Source of the DNA: Comamonadaceae bacterium
GTDB taxonomy: Bacteria > Pseudomonadota > Gammaproteobacteria > Burkholderiales > Burkholderiaceae_C
Reading direction: 5' to 3'
Length of the DNA: 64,000 nucleotides
NCBI GenBank assembly: GCA_021299875.1
Contig: JAJTEW010000008.1
Span: forward strand, 62,001-126,000
The notes beneath the pieces were generated by a model. That model was not told the origin of the DNA. It did no database searches and saw only the letters and a program-made list of their open reading frames with translations. Positions 35,587 through 44,908 of this stretch are shown here, piece by piece; positions within the stretch are counted from its first letter, which is position 1; each line of letters begins with the position of its first letter. The translations under genes were made by a program, and so were the position numbers.

Positions 35587-38198
35587 GGTTTGCGGGTCTT
35601 CCAGATCGGCACGCTGTCACCAAACTGGCCCAGCACCTGGCCCAACACGCTGCCGCCCATGCGGTTTTGGCCTTGGCCCAAGTCGATCAACAACAAACTG
35701 GTGTCGCCCTCTTGCGCATCGAGTTGGGGCGTGAGCGTGCCGCGCACATCGGGCAAGCTGGCAAAGGCGGTGATGACCAGGCTGACGGGTGAGGTGACCT
35801 TGCGGGTTTCGCCATCAAAACTTGAATCGCCCTTCGGTACGGACCATTGTGTGCGCATGGACAAGCTGTCTTTGCCCACGGGGATCGAGATGCCCAGCGC
35901 CGGGCACAGTGCCATGCCGACGGCCTTGACGGTTTCATACAAAGCGGCGTCTTCGCCCGGTTCGCCGCAAGCGGCCATCCAGTTGGCGGACATCTTGACG
36001 CGGGGCAGCTCGATGGGCGCAGCCAGCAAATTGGTGATGGCTTCGGCCACGGCCATGCGGCCAGAGGCGGCCGCGTTGAGCGAGGCCAGCGGCGTGCGCT
36101 CGCCCATGCTCATGGCTTCACCGGCAAAGCCTGCGTAGTCGGCCAAGGTCACGGCCACATCAGCCACCGGCACTTGCCAGGGGCCGACCATTTGGTCGCG
36201 GTGCGTGAGGCCACCCACGGCGCGGTCGCCAATCGTGATCAAGAAACGTTTGGACGCCACCGTGGGGTGGCTCAGCACGTCGATCACAGCTTTTTGTAAA
36301 CTCACGCCGGTCAAATCCATGGCTGGCGATTGGCGCGCCACGGTGCTCACGTCGCGGTGCATTTTGGGCGGCTTGCCCAGCAGCACGTCCATGGGCATAT
36401 GGACTGGCGACTCCTGGCCTTTGTCCTCCAGCACCAACTGGCGCTCTTCGGTCGCCACACCGACCACCGCATACGGGCAGCGCTCGCGCGCACAAAAAGC
36501 GGTGAATTGCACCAGCGATTCAGGCGCGATCGCCAGCACATAGCGTTCCTGGCTTTCGTTGGACCAGATTTCTTTCGGGGACAAACCGGACGCTTCGAGC
36601 TTGACGGCACGCAAATCAAAGCGTGCGCCACGGCCTGCGTCGTTCGTCAGTTCGGGGAATGCGTTGGACAAACCACCTGCGCCCACATCGTGGATCGCCA
36701 AGATGGGATTGGCAGCCCCTTGCGCCCAACAGTGGTTGATGACCTCTTGCGCACGGCGCTCGATCTCGGGGTTGCCGCGCTGAACCGAATCAAAGTCCAA
36801 GTCAGCCGCGTTGGTACCGGTGGCCATGGAACTGGCGGCACTGCCGCCCATGCCGATGCGCATGCCTGGACCCCCCAGCTGAATCAGCAAGCTGCCCGCC
36901 GGGAATTCGATCTTTTGGGTTTGCTCGGCATCGATCTGGCCCAGTCCACCCGCGATCATGATGGGCTTGTGGTAACCGCGCACCACCCCGTCCACAGTTT
37001 GTTCGTATTCGCGGAAATAGCCCAACAAATTGGGACGGCCAAACTCGTTGTTGAACGCCGCGCCGCCCAAGGGGCCTTCGGTCATGATTTGCAGCGGGCT
37101 GGCGATGTGCCCGGGCTTGCCACCCACTTGGTCCGACAGGCCACCCCAGAGCTTGGACACGCTGAAGCCCGTCAAACCCGCCTTGGGCTTGGAGCCGCGA
37201 CCCGTCGCGCCTTCGTCGCGGATCTCGCCACCTGCACCCGTGGATGCACCGGGGAATGGCGAAATCGCGGTGGGGTGGTTGTGGGTCTCGACCTTCATCA
37301 GCACATGGTGCAGGGCTTGTTCTGCTTGGTAAGCCGCGCCCTGCAGGGTGCTGCGCGCCACAAAACGCTCGATGCGATGGCCTTCCATCACCGACGCGTT
37401 GTCCGAGTAGGCCACCACCGTGTGCTTCGGGCTGAGCTGGTGTGTGTTGCGGATCATGCCGAACAAGCTCTTGGGCTGGGCCACGCCATCGATGGTGAAC
37501 TCGGCATTAAAAATCTTGTGGCGGCAGTGCTCGCTGTTGGCCTGCGCGAACATCATCAATTCCACATCGGTGGGATTGCGCTGGAGGTCCGAGAACGCGG
37601 TGACCAGATAATCAATTTCGTCATCGGCCAGGGCCAAGCCCCAGGTCTTGTTGGCTTCCACCAAAGCCGCCCGACCACCACCCAACACATCGACATGCGC
37701 CATCGGCAAAGGTTCAAGGGCGGTGAACAAAGCCGCCGCCTCACCACGGCTGGTCATGGCCGATTCGGTCATGCGGTCGTGCAGCACAGCCGAGACTTGT
37801 CCCAGTTGTTCGGCGCTCAATTTGGCGGTGCCCAGCAAGCCAGACTTCATCGTCAGGCGGTATTCGGTCAGGCGCTCCACACGGCGCACCTCAAAACCGC
37901 AGTTGTGGGCGATGTCGGTGGCCTTAGACGCCCAAGGCGACACGGTGCCCAAGCGGGGGCTGACCAGGATCACCGGGCCATCAACAGGTCCGGCATAGGG
38001 CTCGCCGTAAGTCAGGAGTGCACAAAGTGTCTGTTGGTGGGCCTCGGCCAATGGCGCGGTGGTGGCGACCAGGTGGACAAAACGGGCTGAAATGCCCTGA
38101 ATTTGCGGCGAAATCGCGGCCAAACGTGGCAAAAGTTGGGCAATTCGAAAGTCACTGAGGGCGCTGGCGCCTTCAAAAGTCGTGAGGTGCAGGGACAC
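35562..38198 (-). CDS. purL: purL 5' segment: N-terminal, linker and first synthetase domains
   Basis: From ATG 38198 this 878-residue frame contains the PurS-like N-terminal domain ([19 protein letters not shown]), the linker helices ([15 protein letters not shown]) and the first AIR-synthase-like half with [15 protein letters not shown] and [35 protein letters not shown]. It also contains the start of the second half ([26 protein letters not shown]). It reads in family register up to GQFGDSVP, then runs out of frame through [13 protein letters not shown] to a stop at 35562. Apart from that point the sequence shows no degradation. Confidence 0.85.
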   Translation of the reverse strand: MSLHLTTFEGASALSDFRIAQLLPRLAAISPQIQGISARFVHLVATTAPLAEAHQQTLCALLTYGEPYAGPVDGPVILVSPRLGTVSPWASKATDIAHNCGFEVRRVERLTEYRLTMKSGLLGTAKLSAEQLGQVSAVLHDRMTESAMTSRGEAAALFTALEPLPMAHVDVLGGGRAALVEANKTWGLALADDEIDYLVTAFSDLQRNPTDVELMMFAQANSEHCRHKIFNAEFTIDGVAQPKSLFGMIRNTHQLSPKHTVVAYSDNASVMEGHRIERFVARSTLQGAAYQAEQALHHVLMKVETHNHPTAISPFPGASTGAGGEIRDEGATGRGSKPKAGLTGFSVSKLWGGLSDQVGGKPGHIASPLQIMTEGPLGGAAFNNEFGRPNLLGYFREYEQTVDGVVRGYHKPIMIAGGLGQIDAEQTQKIEFPAGSLLIQLGGPGMRIGMGGSAASSMATGTNAADLDFDSVQRGNPEIERRAQEVINHCWAQGAANPILAIHDVGAGGLSNAFPELTNDAGRGARFDLRAVKLEASGLSPKEIWSNESQERYVLAIAPESLVQFTAFCARERCPYAVVGVATEERQLVLEDKGQESPVHMPMDVLLGKPPKMHRDVSTVARQSPAMDLTGVSLQKAVIDVLSHPTVASKRFLITIGDRAVGGLTHRDQMVGPWQVPVADVAVTLADYAGFAGEAMSMGERTPLASLNAAASGRMAVAEAITNLLAAPIELPRVKMSANWMAACGEPGEDAALYETVKAVGMALCPALGISIPVGKDSLSMRTQWSVPKGDSSFDGETRKVTSPVSLVITAFASLPDVRGTLTPQLDAQEGDTSLLLIDLGQGQNRMGGSVLGQVLGQFGDSVPIWKTRKPWSAWSMP

Positions 38199-38337
38199 GG
38201 GGTGGCCTTGTAAAGAGACAGAAAACCGTCATTCCGGGGCCGCTGACTGGGGCTGACCGGCAAAGGCGGTATTTTAACGGGGGAAACCCTGATCTGAAGG
38301 CCCTTTGGACAGATCCTTGCGCTGTCTTTTTGAGCAG

Positions 38338-38368
38338 ACAAAAGGCCGTGCTGCTCACGCAGCACGGC
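38338..38368 (-). terminator. Rho-independent terminator after the SAF-domain dehydrogenase gene
   Basis: Perfect 10-bp stem GCCGTGCTGC (38345-38354) and GCAGCACGGC (38359-38368) with loop TCAC. On the minus strand it is followed by CTTTTG. It lies between the stop at 38396 and the purL start at 38198, ending the GntR-PhyH-SAF operon. Confidence 0.8.
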
Positions 38369-38395
38369 TGGGCTGATCGCACCCGATGGGACCAC

Positions 38396-39739
38396 TCAAC
38401 CCAGCACCGAAGTCGCCTCCATCTCGCGCCGGATTTTGTAGGCGTGGGTGTGGGTGTCCATGGTCACGTCGTCCCAGGTGAGGCTTTGACCCTTGGCCAC
38501 CGGGCGAATGACTTTGACACCGTGCGCCAGGCCCAGCGGAACGCCGCCCATGCGTAGGGAGGTGGCGGCGGGCAGCAACTTGCCCCACACCGTGTAGCCG
38601 CCCTCGCCGTCCAGCATGTCGCCGGGCTTCAAGTCGCGTTTGGCGGTGGCCACCACGTCGGCATTCCAGCCTGTGGCCACACCGGTGGGTTCGTTGCGCA
38701 GGGCAACGCTGGCCACACTCACACCCACTTCCAGGCCAATCAAGTGCCAGCGTTTGTAAAGCGTGAAATAGCGGCCCGAGGGGTCGGTGTGGGCGTTGTA
38801 CTCTTCAAAGCAGTTCTTGATGTAATCGGTCTCGGCCTCCACCGTAACCCACACGCCCATGCGGATGTCGTAAGGAATTTTGCGACCGTCGGTTTCCAGG
38901 CTGGAGATGACTTCCACCATGCCCTTGCGCTCGAGCACGCCGCCTTCCGAAATCGGGCGGGTGACGTAGGGAATGTCTTCGACGCTGGCAGGCGGGTAGA
39001 GCAAACCGTTGCTCGGCACGCCCAAGCCGGTGGCGTTGGACACGGCGGTGCTTTCAATGGCTGGTTTGGAGCCATCCAAAAAGCTGTTGAACATTTTGGG
39101 GTTGAGGCCACCGCGCTCGGCTTGCTCGGGTGTGAGGCCGTAATAGCCCCACACGGTTTCGGGCGTGGATTCACAAAAGTGCGGCAACCATTTGTGGCCC
39201 CGACCCGCCGCGACCACCGGAAAACCGCAGGTGCGCGCCCAATCCACCAAGTCGCAAATGAGCGCGGGCTGGTCGCCAAAAGCCAGCGAATACACCACAC
39301 CCGCCAATTGGGCCCGAGTGGCCAGTAAGGGGCCACAAAAAGCGTCTGCTTCGACGGTCACATTGACCACATGCTTGCGGTGGGCAAAGGATTCAAGAAT
39401 GTGGTCGACCGCGTGCAAAGGCGAGCCGGTGCACTCGACGACCACGTCCACCGCAGGATGGCGGACCAAGCTTTGCCAATCGTCACCCACATGGGTGGTG
39501 CCATGTTTGACGGCCTCGTCCAAGCTGCTGGCTGTCAGGCGCTCGGCCTGCCAGCCCACGCGGGCCAGGTTGGTTCGCGCGTTGTCGGGCGACAGGTCGG
39601 CAATGCCCACCAGATGCACACCCGGCGTGCGGGGAATCTGCGCCAAATACATAGAGCCGAATTTGCCCGCGCCGATCAGGCCGATGCGGATGGGGCGGTT
39701 TTCGGCGGCGCGTTGCAAGAGTTTGGCGTGCAGGTTCAT
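38396..39739 (-). CDS. NAD(P)-dependent dehydrogenase with C-terminal SAF domain
   Basis: A 447-residue protein from ATG 39739. An N-terminal Rossmann fold (IRIGLIGAGKFGSMYLAQI, about 17-35) and a homoserine-dehydrogenase-like middle part (VDVVVECTGSPLHAVDHI, KHVVNVTVEADAF) are followed by a C-terminal SAF module (about 360-430, AKRDLKPGDMLDGEGGYTVWGKL to VAKGQSLTWDDV). SAF domains occur in antifreeze-like, NeuB, FlgA and altronate dehydratase proteins and bind sugars or sugar acids. Family proteins are annotated only as oxidoreductases; I know of no assigned substrate. It overlaps the PhyH gene by ATGA. A likely role is oxidation of a hydroxylated or aldehyde product of the dioxygenase. Confidence 0.85.
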   Translation of the reverse strand: MNLHAKLLQRAAENRPIRIGLIGAGKFGSMYLAQIPRTPGVHLVGIADLSPDNARTNLARVGWQAERLTASSLDEAVKHGTTHVGDDWQSLVRHPAVDVVVECTGSPLHAVDHILESFAHRKHVVNVTVEADAFCGPLLATRAQLAGVVYSLAFGDQPALICDLVDWARTCGFPVVAAGRGHKWLPHFCESTPETVWGYYGLTPEQAERGGLNPKMFNSFLDGSKPAIESTAVSNATGLGVPSNGLLYPPASVEDIPYVTRPISEGGVLERKGMVEVISSLETDGRKIPYDIRMGVWVTVEAETDYIKNCFEEYNAHTDPSGRYFTLYKRWHLIGLEVGVSVASVALRNEPTGVATGWNADVVATAKRDLKPGDMLDGEGGYTVWGKLLPAATSLRMGGVPLGLAHGVKVIRPVAKGQSLTWDDVTMDTHTHAYKIRREMEATSVLG

Positions 39740-40608
39740 GCGGCTTCTTTCAAGACATCGAGCGAGGTTTGTAAGGCGCTTTCTGGCATGCCGCTCTTCC
39801 AAGGCAAGTCGACCGGGTAGCTGTTCACCAGGCAATCGTCGGGCAGGCAGCTGATGGGGGTGAAGTCGCGGTGGGCGATGTATTCGGGGCGCTTGTGGCG
39901 GCGGATGTGGTTGGACACGGCGCACAGGCTCAGGTAAACGCTCACCCGATTCCAGGGCGACAGGTTGCTGGTGGAGGCGTGAACCAGGCAACTGTGGAAC
40001 AAGATCATGGAGCCCGCTGGCCCGGTGGGGCTGACGATGCCACCTTCTTTGTCGCCAGCACGTTGAACCAATTGCCGGATCAGGTCGTTGTCCACCGTCC
40101 ACAACGGGTAGCTGGTGGTCGACAAATCGTGCTTGGCTTCAACCACGCCTTTTTTGTGGCTGCCCGGGATGAACATGAGCGGGCCGTTGAAGGGGTTCAC
40201 GTCGTCCAGAAAAATCGCCACGTTCATGGCCCGTTCGGTCGGCATCATGTCGTCGTTCAGCCAAGTGCCATAGTCTTGGTGCCACTGCCACACGTCGCCT
40301 TCAAAGGCCATCTTGCCGTTGATCTTGAACTGGTGCATGTAGAGCTGTTCGCCAAACAGGTCTTGCACGGGACCGATCATGCGGGGGTGTCGCGCCAGCT
40401 TGGCAAACGGCTCGCTGTACATGTGGGCCGCAAAGTTGGTGCGCACCGCCTCGCTGCCTTTTTCGCGCACGTTGTAGGCCTCACGGCGGCTGTACAACTC
40501 GGGCACGGCATCGGTCAGATTTTTGGTTTCTTCGGGTGTGAACAGGCCGGGGAAAAACAAATAACCATCGCGGTCAAATTGTTCGAGTTGTTCGGGGGTC
40601 AGTTTCAT
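39736..40608 (-). CDS. Phytanoyl-CoA dioxygenase (PhyH) family Fe(II)/2-oxoglutarate hydroxylase
   Basis: A 290-residue protein from ATG 40608 with AGGAG upstream. The Fe(II) facial triad is visible as H110 and D112 in WHQDYGTW and H210 in CLVHASTSN, and R221 in NRVSVYLS should bind the 2-oxoglutarate carboxylate. NGPLMFIPGSHK (about 141-152) is shared with ectoine hydroxylase-type PhyH proteins. It should therefore hydroxylate or demethylate a small polar molecule using O2 and 2-oxoglutarate. It is flanked by ATGA overlaps with the GntR gene before and the SAF dehydrogenase after. Substrate unknown; ectoine is unlikely because no ect genes are present. Confidence 0.9.
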   Translation of the reverse strand: MKLTPEQLEQFDRDGYLFFPGLFTPEETKNLTDAVPELYSRREAYNVREKGSEAVRTNFAAHMYSEPFAKLARHPRMIGPVQDLFGEQLYMHQFKINGKMAFEGDVWQWHQDYGTWLNDDMMPTERAMNVAIFLDDVNPFNGPLMFIPGSHKKGVVEAKHDLSTTSYPLWTVDNDLIRQLVQRAGDKEGGIVSPTGPAGSMILFHSCLVHASTSNLSPWNRVSVYLSLCAVSNHIRRHKRPEYIAHRDFTPISCLPDDCLVNSYPVDLPWKSGMPESALQTSLDVLKEAA

Positions 40609-41291
40609 GCTTGTGCTCCTGTGATGCGGTGTTGAATTTGTTCGGAAAGTCGGGCCGTGAGTTGAACGCTGGCCTCGTGGGCGTGTTCTTGCACCAGACG
40701 GACGGCCACATCGGCGTCGCCTGCGGCCATGGCATGTGCAATGGCCTCGTGTTCGTCCCAGACGGTTTGGCGTTGGTGTGAAGACTGCAGCACCGCGCCC
40801 ATCACCCGTTTGAGGTGATGCCAGTGCAAGTCGATGCTTTGGGCAATGAGTGGATTGCCCGAGGCTTGGTAAATGGCGCGGTGGAAAGCCAAGTCGGCTT
40901 GGATCATGGCTTGCACGTCGCCCAATGGGCTCAGGGCTCGGCCTTGGTGCATGACCGCTGGATCGATCTGAGCTCCCCGCTCTGCAGCCAAACGCACGGC
41001 CAGGGCATCCAGACTGCCGCGCACTTGGTACACCTGGGCAATCCAGTGCACATCGAGGTGGGTCACTTGCACGCCACGGCCTGGAGCGTCCTCGACGAAG
41101 CCGTCTTTTTTCAGCAATCTCAGGGCTTGCAGGACAGGTTGCCGGGACACTGAAAAACTGGCGGCGATGTCTTCCTGGTTCAAACGGGTGCCCGCTGGCA
41201 AACTGCCTTCGCTGATGGCGTCCAGCAAACGGGCATACACCTGCTCCACCAAATCGGGTGCTGTGGCCAGTTGAATGGTCTGTTTTGTCAT
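40605..41291 (-). CDS. GntR-family transcriptional regulator (FadR/FCD subfamily)
   Basis: A 228-residue regulator from ATG 41291 (MTKQTIQLATAPDLVEQVYARLLDAI). The winged-helix DNA-binding domain (about 10-75) contains EGSLPAGTRLNQEDIAASFSVSRQPVLQALRLLKKDGFV. The FCD ligand domain (about 85-215) has the metal-binding acid/His pattern DLAFHRAIYQASGN and EHEAIAHAMAAGD. Such regulators sense organic-acid metabolites and usually repress their own operon. A CTGTATACAG palindrome lies only three bases before the ATG, arguing for autoregulation. It is the first gene of the PhyH/SAF operon. Confidence 0.92.
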   Translation of the reverse strand: MTKQTIQLATAPDLVEQVYARLLDAISEGSLPAGTRLNQEDIAASFSVSRQPVLQALRLLKKDGFVEDAPGRGVQVTHLDVHWIAQVYQVRGSLDALAVRLAAERGAQIDPAVMHQGRALSPLGDVQAMIQADLAFHRAIYQASGNPLIAQSIDLHWHHLKRVMGAVLQSSHQRQTVWDEHEAIAHAMAAGDADVAVRLVQEHAHEASVQLTARLSEQIQHRITGAQA

Positions 41292-41293
41292 GT

Positions 41294-41303
41294 CTGTATA
41301 CAG
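41294..41303 (-). promoter_or_regulatory. Palindromic operator overlapping the -10 of the GntR gene
   Basis: CTGTATACAG is a perfect 10-base palindrome three bases upstream of ATG 41291. On the minus strand TTGCCA, then 18 bases, then TATACA gives a plausible -35/-10 pair, with the -10 inside the palindrome. The transcript start would fall at or just inside the start codon. FadR/GntR operators are short AT-centred dyads of this kind. Confidence 0.5.
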
Positions 41304-41436
41304 AATACACAAACATCATGGCAAGGGTTTTAGGGTAAACCCGCGAATTCCTTGAGTCATCATCCAAGGGCCGTTCAAGCGACCAAAAAAGCCAAAGGGG
41401 TCTTGTCGCAAGACCCACAAGTGGATCGCCAGCCAA

Positions 41437-41445
41437 TGGGATAAT
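41437..41445 (+). promoter_or_regulatory. Extended -10 promoter abutting the map start
   Basis: TGGGATAAT matches an extended -10 (TGn then GATAAT) and ends six bases before ATG 41452. The same nine bases occur at the rlhA start. No Shine-Dalgarno is present between promoter and start, so transcription probably begins at or next to the ATG. Confidence 0.5.
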
Positions 41446-41451
41446 CGAAAC

Positions 41452-42267
41452 ATGAGTATCACCATCAAAAGCAAGCAAGACGCTGCGGCCATGCGCATCG
41501 CCGGTCGTCTGGCCTCTGAAGTTCTGGACTTCATCACCCCTTTCGTGACGCCGGGTGTCACCACCAACGAACTCGACAAGCTCTGCCACGACTACATCGT
41601 CGATGTCCAGCACGCGATCCCGGCCCCTTTGAACTATGCCCCTGGGGGCTATAAGCCCTACCCTAAGTCGATCTGTACCTCGGTTAACCACCAAGTCTGC
41701 CACGGCATTCCGAACGACAAGCCGCTCAAAAAAGGCGACTCGGTGAACATCGACATCACCGTGATCAAAGACGGCTGGCACGGCGACACCAGCCGCATGT
41801 TCATGGTGGGCGAAGGCTCGATTGCGGCCAAACGCTTGGCCAACCTCACCTACGACGCCATGTGGAAAGGCATTGAACAAGTCAAGCCCGGCGCCCATTT
41901 GGGCGACATCGGCCACGCCATCCAGAAGTTTGCCGAAGGTCATGGCTTTTCAGTGGTACGCGAGTTTTGCGGACACGGCATCGGCCAGGTGTTTCATGAA
42001 GAACCCCAGGTGCTGCACTACGGCAAGCCCGGCACGCTCACACAATTGGTCGCCGGCATGGTCTTCACCATTGAGCCCATGATCAACGCCGGCAAGCGCG
42101 ACATCAAGGAAATGGGGGACGGCTGGACCATCGTCACCAAAGACCATTCTTTGTCAGCCCAGTGGGAACACACCGTGCTGGTCACCGAAACTGGCTACGA
42201 GGTCCTGACCGTGTCTGCGGGTTCGCCCGCCGTCCCCAGCTTTGTGTCCGGCACCGCCGCTGCCTGA
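41452..42267 (+). CDS. map: Type I methionyl aminopeptidase
   Basis: A 271-residue MetAP that removes initiator methionine from nascent proteins. All five metal ligands are visible: the two Asp in [20 protein letters not shown], the His in [15 protein letters not shown], the Glu in FTIEPMIN and the Glu in QWEHTVLV. The protein begins [21 protein letters not shown]. It is divergent from the GntR gene and is followed after one base by glnD, the usual betaproteobacterial pair. It should be essential. Confidence 0.97.
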   Translation: MSITIKSKQDAAAMRIAGRLASEVLDFITPFVTPGVTTNELDKLCHDYIVDVQHAIPAPLNYAPGGYKPYPKSICTSVNHQVCHGIPNDKPLKKGDSVNIDITVIKDGWHGDTSRMFMVGEGSIAAKRLANLTYDAMWKGIEQVKPGAHLGDIGHAIQKFAEGHGFSVVREFCGHGIGQVFHEEPQVLHYGKPGTLTQLVAGMVFTIEPMINAGKRDIKEMGDGWTIVTKDHSLSAQWEHTVLVTETGYEVLTVSAGSPAVPSFVSGTAAA

Positions 42268-42268
42268 C

Positions 42269-44908
42269 ATGGAAACACCTGCTCCGCTGGCCGATCTGGC
42301 CTTGCTGCGCGAGACCTACAAGCAAGACAAAGTCGCTGTGCTCTCGGGCTTGGCCAGCAGCACGTATGCTGCACGTGGCCTCAAACAAACCTTGCGCCAG
42401 TTGTCGATCCTGGCCGACGGTTTGCTCATACAGCTTTGGCAGCAAGCCGGTTTTTCCTCTGAACTTTGTTTGGTGGCGGTTGGTGGTTTTGGCCGCGCGG
42501 AATTATTCCCTCAGTCAGATGTTGATGTCTTGGTGCTGTTGCCCCAGGGCGAATCACCCGAACACACCCCTGAGCTTCAGGCGCAGTTGGAGCGCTTCAT
42601 TGGCAGTTGCTGGGACACGGGTCTGGACATCGGCTCCAGCGTGCGCACCGTCGAGGAATGTTTGGCCGAAGCCGCCAAAGACATCACGGTTCAGACCTCC
42701 TTGCTCGAATCCCGCAGGGTCACCGGCAACACCCGTTTGTTTGTTGATTTTCAGCAGCGTTTTCAAGCCGCCATGGACCCGCAAGCCTTCTTGGTGGCCA
42801 AGACGCTCGAGATGCACCAACGCCACACCAAGTTTGAAAACACCCCCTACGCGCTCGAACCCAACTGCAAAGAATCCCCCGGGGGCCTGCGCGACCTGCA
42901 AGTGATCTTGTGGGTGGCACGTGCTGCAGGCTTGGGCCACAGCTGGGACGAATTGGCCCGCAAAGGTTTGGCCACTCCGCTTGAAGCACGCCAGATCAAG
43001 CGCAACGAAGCCTTGCTGGGCTTGATCCGTGCACGTTTGCACCTGCAAGCCAAGCGCCGCGAAGACCGTCTGGTGTTTGACCTGCAAACCAGTGTGGCCG
43101 AAACCTTTGGCTTCAGCTCGGACGTGACCCCTGAAGGCCGCTTGGCTTTGCGCGCCAGTGAAAAGCTGATGCGCCAATACTATTGGGCTGCCAAAGCGGT
43201 CACGCAGCTCAACCAAATCTTGTTGCTCAACATCGAAGACCGCCTGAAGACCGAACGCGGCGAGAGCATTGACCACTTCCGGCCTTTGAACGAACGCTTT
43301 TTTGAAAAAGCGGGGCTGATCGAGGTGGCCAGCGACGACCTTTACCAAAAGCACCCCCACGCCATCCTCGAGACCTTTTTGTTGTACCAAGCGACCCCCG
43401 GCCTCAAGGGCTTGTCGGCCAGAACGCTGCGGGCGCTGTACAACGTGCGCTCGGTCATGAACAGTCGGTTTCGGGCTGACCCGGTCAACCGGAAAACGTT
43501 TTTGCAGATCCTGCAGCAACCCCAAGGCATCACGCATGCCCTGCGCCTGATGAACGACACCTCGGTGTTGGGCCGCTACTTGTGGGTGTTTCGCCGCATC
43601 GTGGGCCAAATGCAACACGACCTGTTTCACGCGTACACGGTGGACCAACACATCTTGATGGTGCTGCGCAACGTCCGGCGCTTTTTCATGGCCGAACACA
43701 CCCATGAATACCCCTTGTGTTCACAACTGGCCAGCGACTGGGACAAGCCCTGGATTTTGTACGCGGCCGCCTTGTTCCACGACATCGCCAAAGGCCGTGG
43801 CGGGGACCACTCCAAGCTGGGCTGCACCGAGGTGCGCACCTTTTGCAGGCAACACGGCGTGGACAAAGAAGACGCCAAACTGGTGGAGTTTTTGGTCAGC
43901 GAACACCTGACCATGAGCCACGTGGCGCAAAAAGAAGATTTAGGCAACCCCGAGGTCATTGCCCGATTTGCCCAACGCGTCGGGGACGAGCGGCATTTGA
44001 CGGCGCTGTATTTGTTGACCGTGGCCGACATCCGCGGTACCAGCCCCAAAGTGTGGAACGCTTGGAAAGGCAAACTGCTGGAAGACCTGTACAGGGCCAC
44101 TTTGCGTGTGCTGGGCGGCAGCGCCCCCGATGCCAACACCGAAGTGCAGGCCAGAAAACGCGAAGCCCTGATTGAATTGGCCCGCCAAGCGCAACCCCAT
44201 GAAGGCCACAAAGCCCTCTGGGACACCTTGGACGTGAGTTACTTCATGCGCCACGATGCCTCCGACATCGCATGGCACGCTCGGCAACTCTCGCGCCATG
44301 TGGCCCTGCCCGAAGCATCACCAACCCGTTCCATTGTGCGGGCCCGGCCATCTCCCGTGGGTGAAGGCTTGCAGGTTTTGGTCTTCACGCCGGATCAACC
44401 CGATTTGTTCGCCCGCATTTGTGGTCATTTCGACCAATCGGGCTTCAGCATTCTGGATGCGCGGGTGCACACCACCCGCACCGGTTGGGCGCTGGACACC
44501 TTTCAAATCGTCACGTCCATGCTGCCCGAGCACTACCGCGAACTCATGACCATGGTCGAATCAGGCCTGACACAAACCTTGGACAAGCAAGGCCCCTTGC
44601 CCACACCATCGCGCGGCCGGGTGTCCAGACGGGTCAAAAGCTTTCCCATCACCCCACGTGTTGGCCTCAGTCCCGATGAAAAGGCTCAAAAATGGCTGCT
44701 CAGCATCTCGGCCAGCGACCGCATGGGTTTGCTCTACAGCGTGGCCTTGGTGCTGGCCCGACACGGCATCCAACTGCACTTGGCCAAAATCAGCACTTTG
44801 GGCGAGCGGGTCGAAGACAACTTCCTCATCAGTGGATCCGAGTTGCAACACAACCGGGCGCAAATCCAAATCGAAACCGAGTTGCTGCAAGCCTTGCAGC
44901 CCTCTTGA
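42269..44908 (+). CDS. glnD: [Protein-PII] uridylyltransferase / uridylyl-removing enzyme GlnD
   Basis: An 879-residue sensor of glutamine that modifies PII proteins and so controls nitrogen assimilation. Domains in order are the nucleotidyltransferase with [20 protein letters not shown] (about 72-91), helical linker, HD uridylyl-removing domain with [13 protein letters not shown] (about 503-515), and two ACT glutamine-sensing domains starting near 699 ([17 protein letters not shown]) and 808 ([17 protein letters not shown]). ATG 42269 lies one base after the map stop; a TTG 27 bases earlier is in frame but overlaps map. The flavin reductase gene starts immediately after its stop. Confidence 0.96.
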   Translation: METPAPLADLALLRETYKQDKVAVLSGLASSTYAARGLKQTLRQLSILADGLLIQLWQQAGFSSELCLVAVGGFGRAELFPQSDVDVLVLLPQGESPEHTPELQAQLERFIGSCWDTGLDIGSSVRTVEECLAEAAKDITVQTSLLESRRVTGNTRLFVDFQQRFQAAMDPQAFLVAKTLEMHQRHTKFENTPYALEPNCKESPGGLRDLQVILWVARAAGLGHSWDELARKGLATPLEARQIKRNEALLGLIRARLHLQAKRREDRLVFDLQTSVAETFGFSSDVTPEGRLALRASEKLMRQYYWAAKAVTQLNQILLLNIEDRLKTERGESIDHFRPLNERFFEKAGLIEVASDDLYQKHPHAILETFLLYQATPGLKGLSARTLRALYNVRSVMNSRFRADPVNRKTFLQILQQPQGITHALRLMNDTSVLGRYLWVFRRIVGQMQHDLFHAYTVDQHILMVLRNVRRFFMAEHTHEYPLCSQLASDWDKPWILYAAALFHDIAKGRGGDHSKLGCTEVRTFCRQHGVDKEDAKLVEFLVSEHLTMSHVAQKEDLGNPEVIARFAQRVGDERHLTALYLLTVADIRGTSPKVWNAWKGKLLEDLYRATLRVLGGSAPDANTEVQARKREALIELARQAQPHEGHKALWDTLDVSYFMRHDASDIAWHARQLSRHVALPEASPTRSIVRARPSPVGEGLQVLVFTPDQPDLFARICGHFDQSGFSILDARVHTTRTGWALDTFQIVTSMLPEHYRELMTMVESGLTQTLDKQGPLPTPSRGRVSRRVKSFPITPRVGLSPDEKAQKWLLSISASDRMGLLYSVALVLARHGIQLHLAKISTLGERVEDNFLISGSELQHNRAQIQIETELLQALQPS

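Larger units (their letters stand above)
34192..38198 (-). pseudogene. purL: purL (phosphoribosylformylglycinamidine synthase), interrupted by a -1 frameshift
   Basis: The locus spans 4007 bases; adding one base gives 1336 codons, the normal size of single-chain PurL. The 5' frame ends at a stop at 35562. The 3' frame is bounded upstream by a TGA at 35619-35617, so the shift must lie within 35562-35616. Reading GDSVP then [20 protein letters not shown] across the join restores a family-like sequence if one base is added at about 35607-35610, in GTGCC/GATCTGG on the coding strand. The enzyme makes FGAM in de novo purine synthesis, so loss would cause purine auxotrophy unless the gap is a sequencing or assembly error. 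Confidence 0.85.

Noticed and set aside
35562..35616. Programmed ribosomal frameshifting in purL
   Set aside because: No X-XXY-YYZ slippery site or following stem-loop is evident in the only interval where a shift could work, and PurL is not known to use recoding. A true or artefactual base loss is simpler.
33349..36138. A 929-codon open frame on the plus strand
   Set aside because: It lies antisense to the helicase and purL, which have strong family motifs. It is a GC-skewed mirror frame without recognisable domains.
39736..40608. Ectoine hydroxylase (EctD)
   Set aside because: The NGPLMFIPGSH motif is shared, but no ectABC genes are nearby and the operon partners (GntR, SAF dehydrogenase) do not fit osmolyte synthesis.
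40609..41943. A long minus-strand open frame in front of the PhyH gene, continuous with it, that would give a 735-residue protein
   Set aside because: The added part is antisense to map and out of frame with the GntR gene. Its residue composition is Arg/Pro/His-rich and shadow-like. The PhyH family starts at ATG 40608 with AGGAG.
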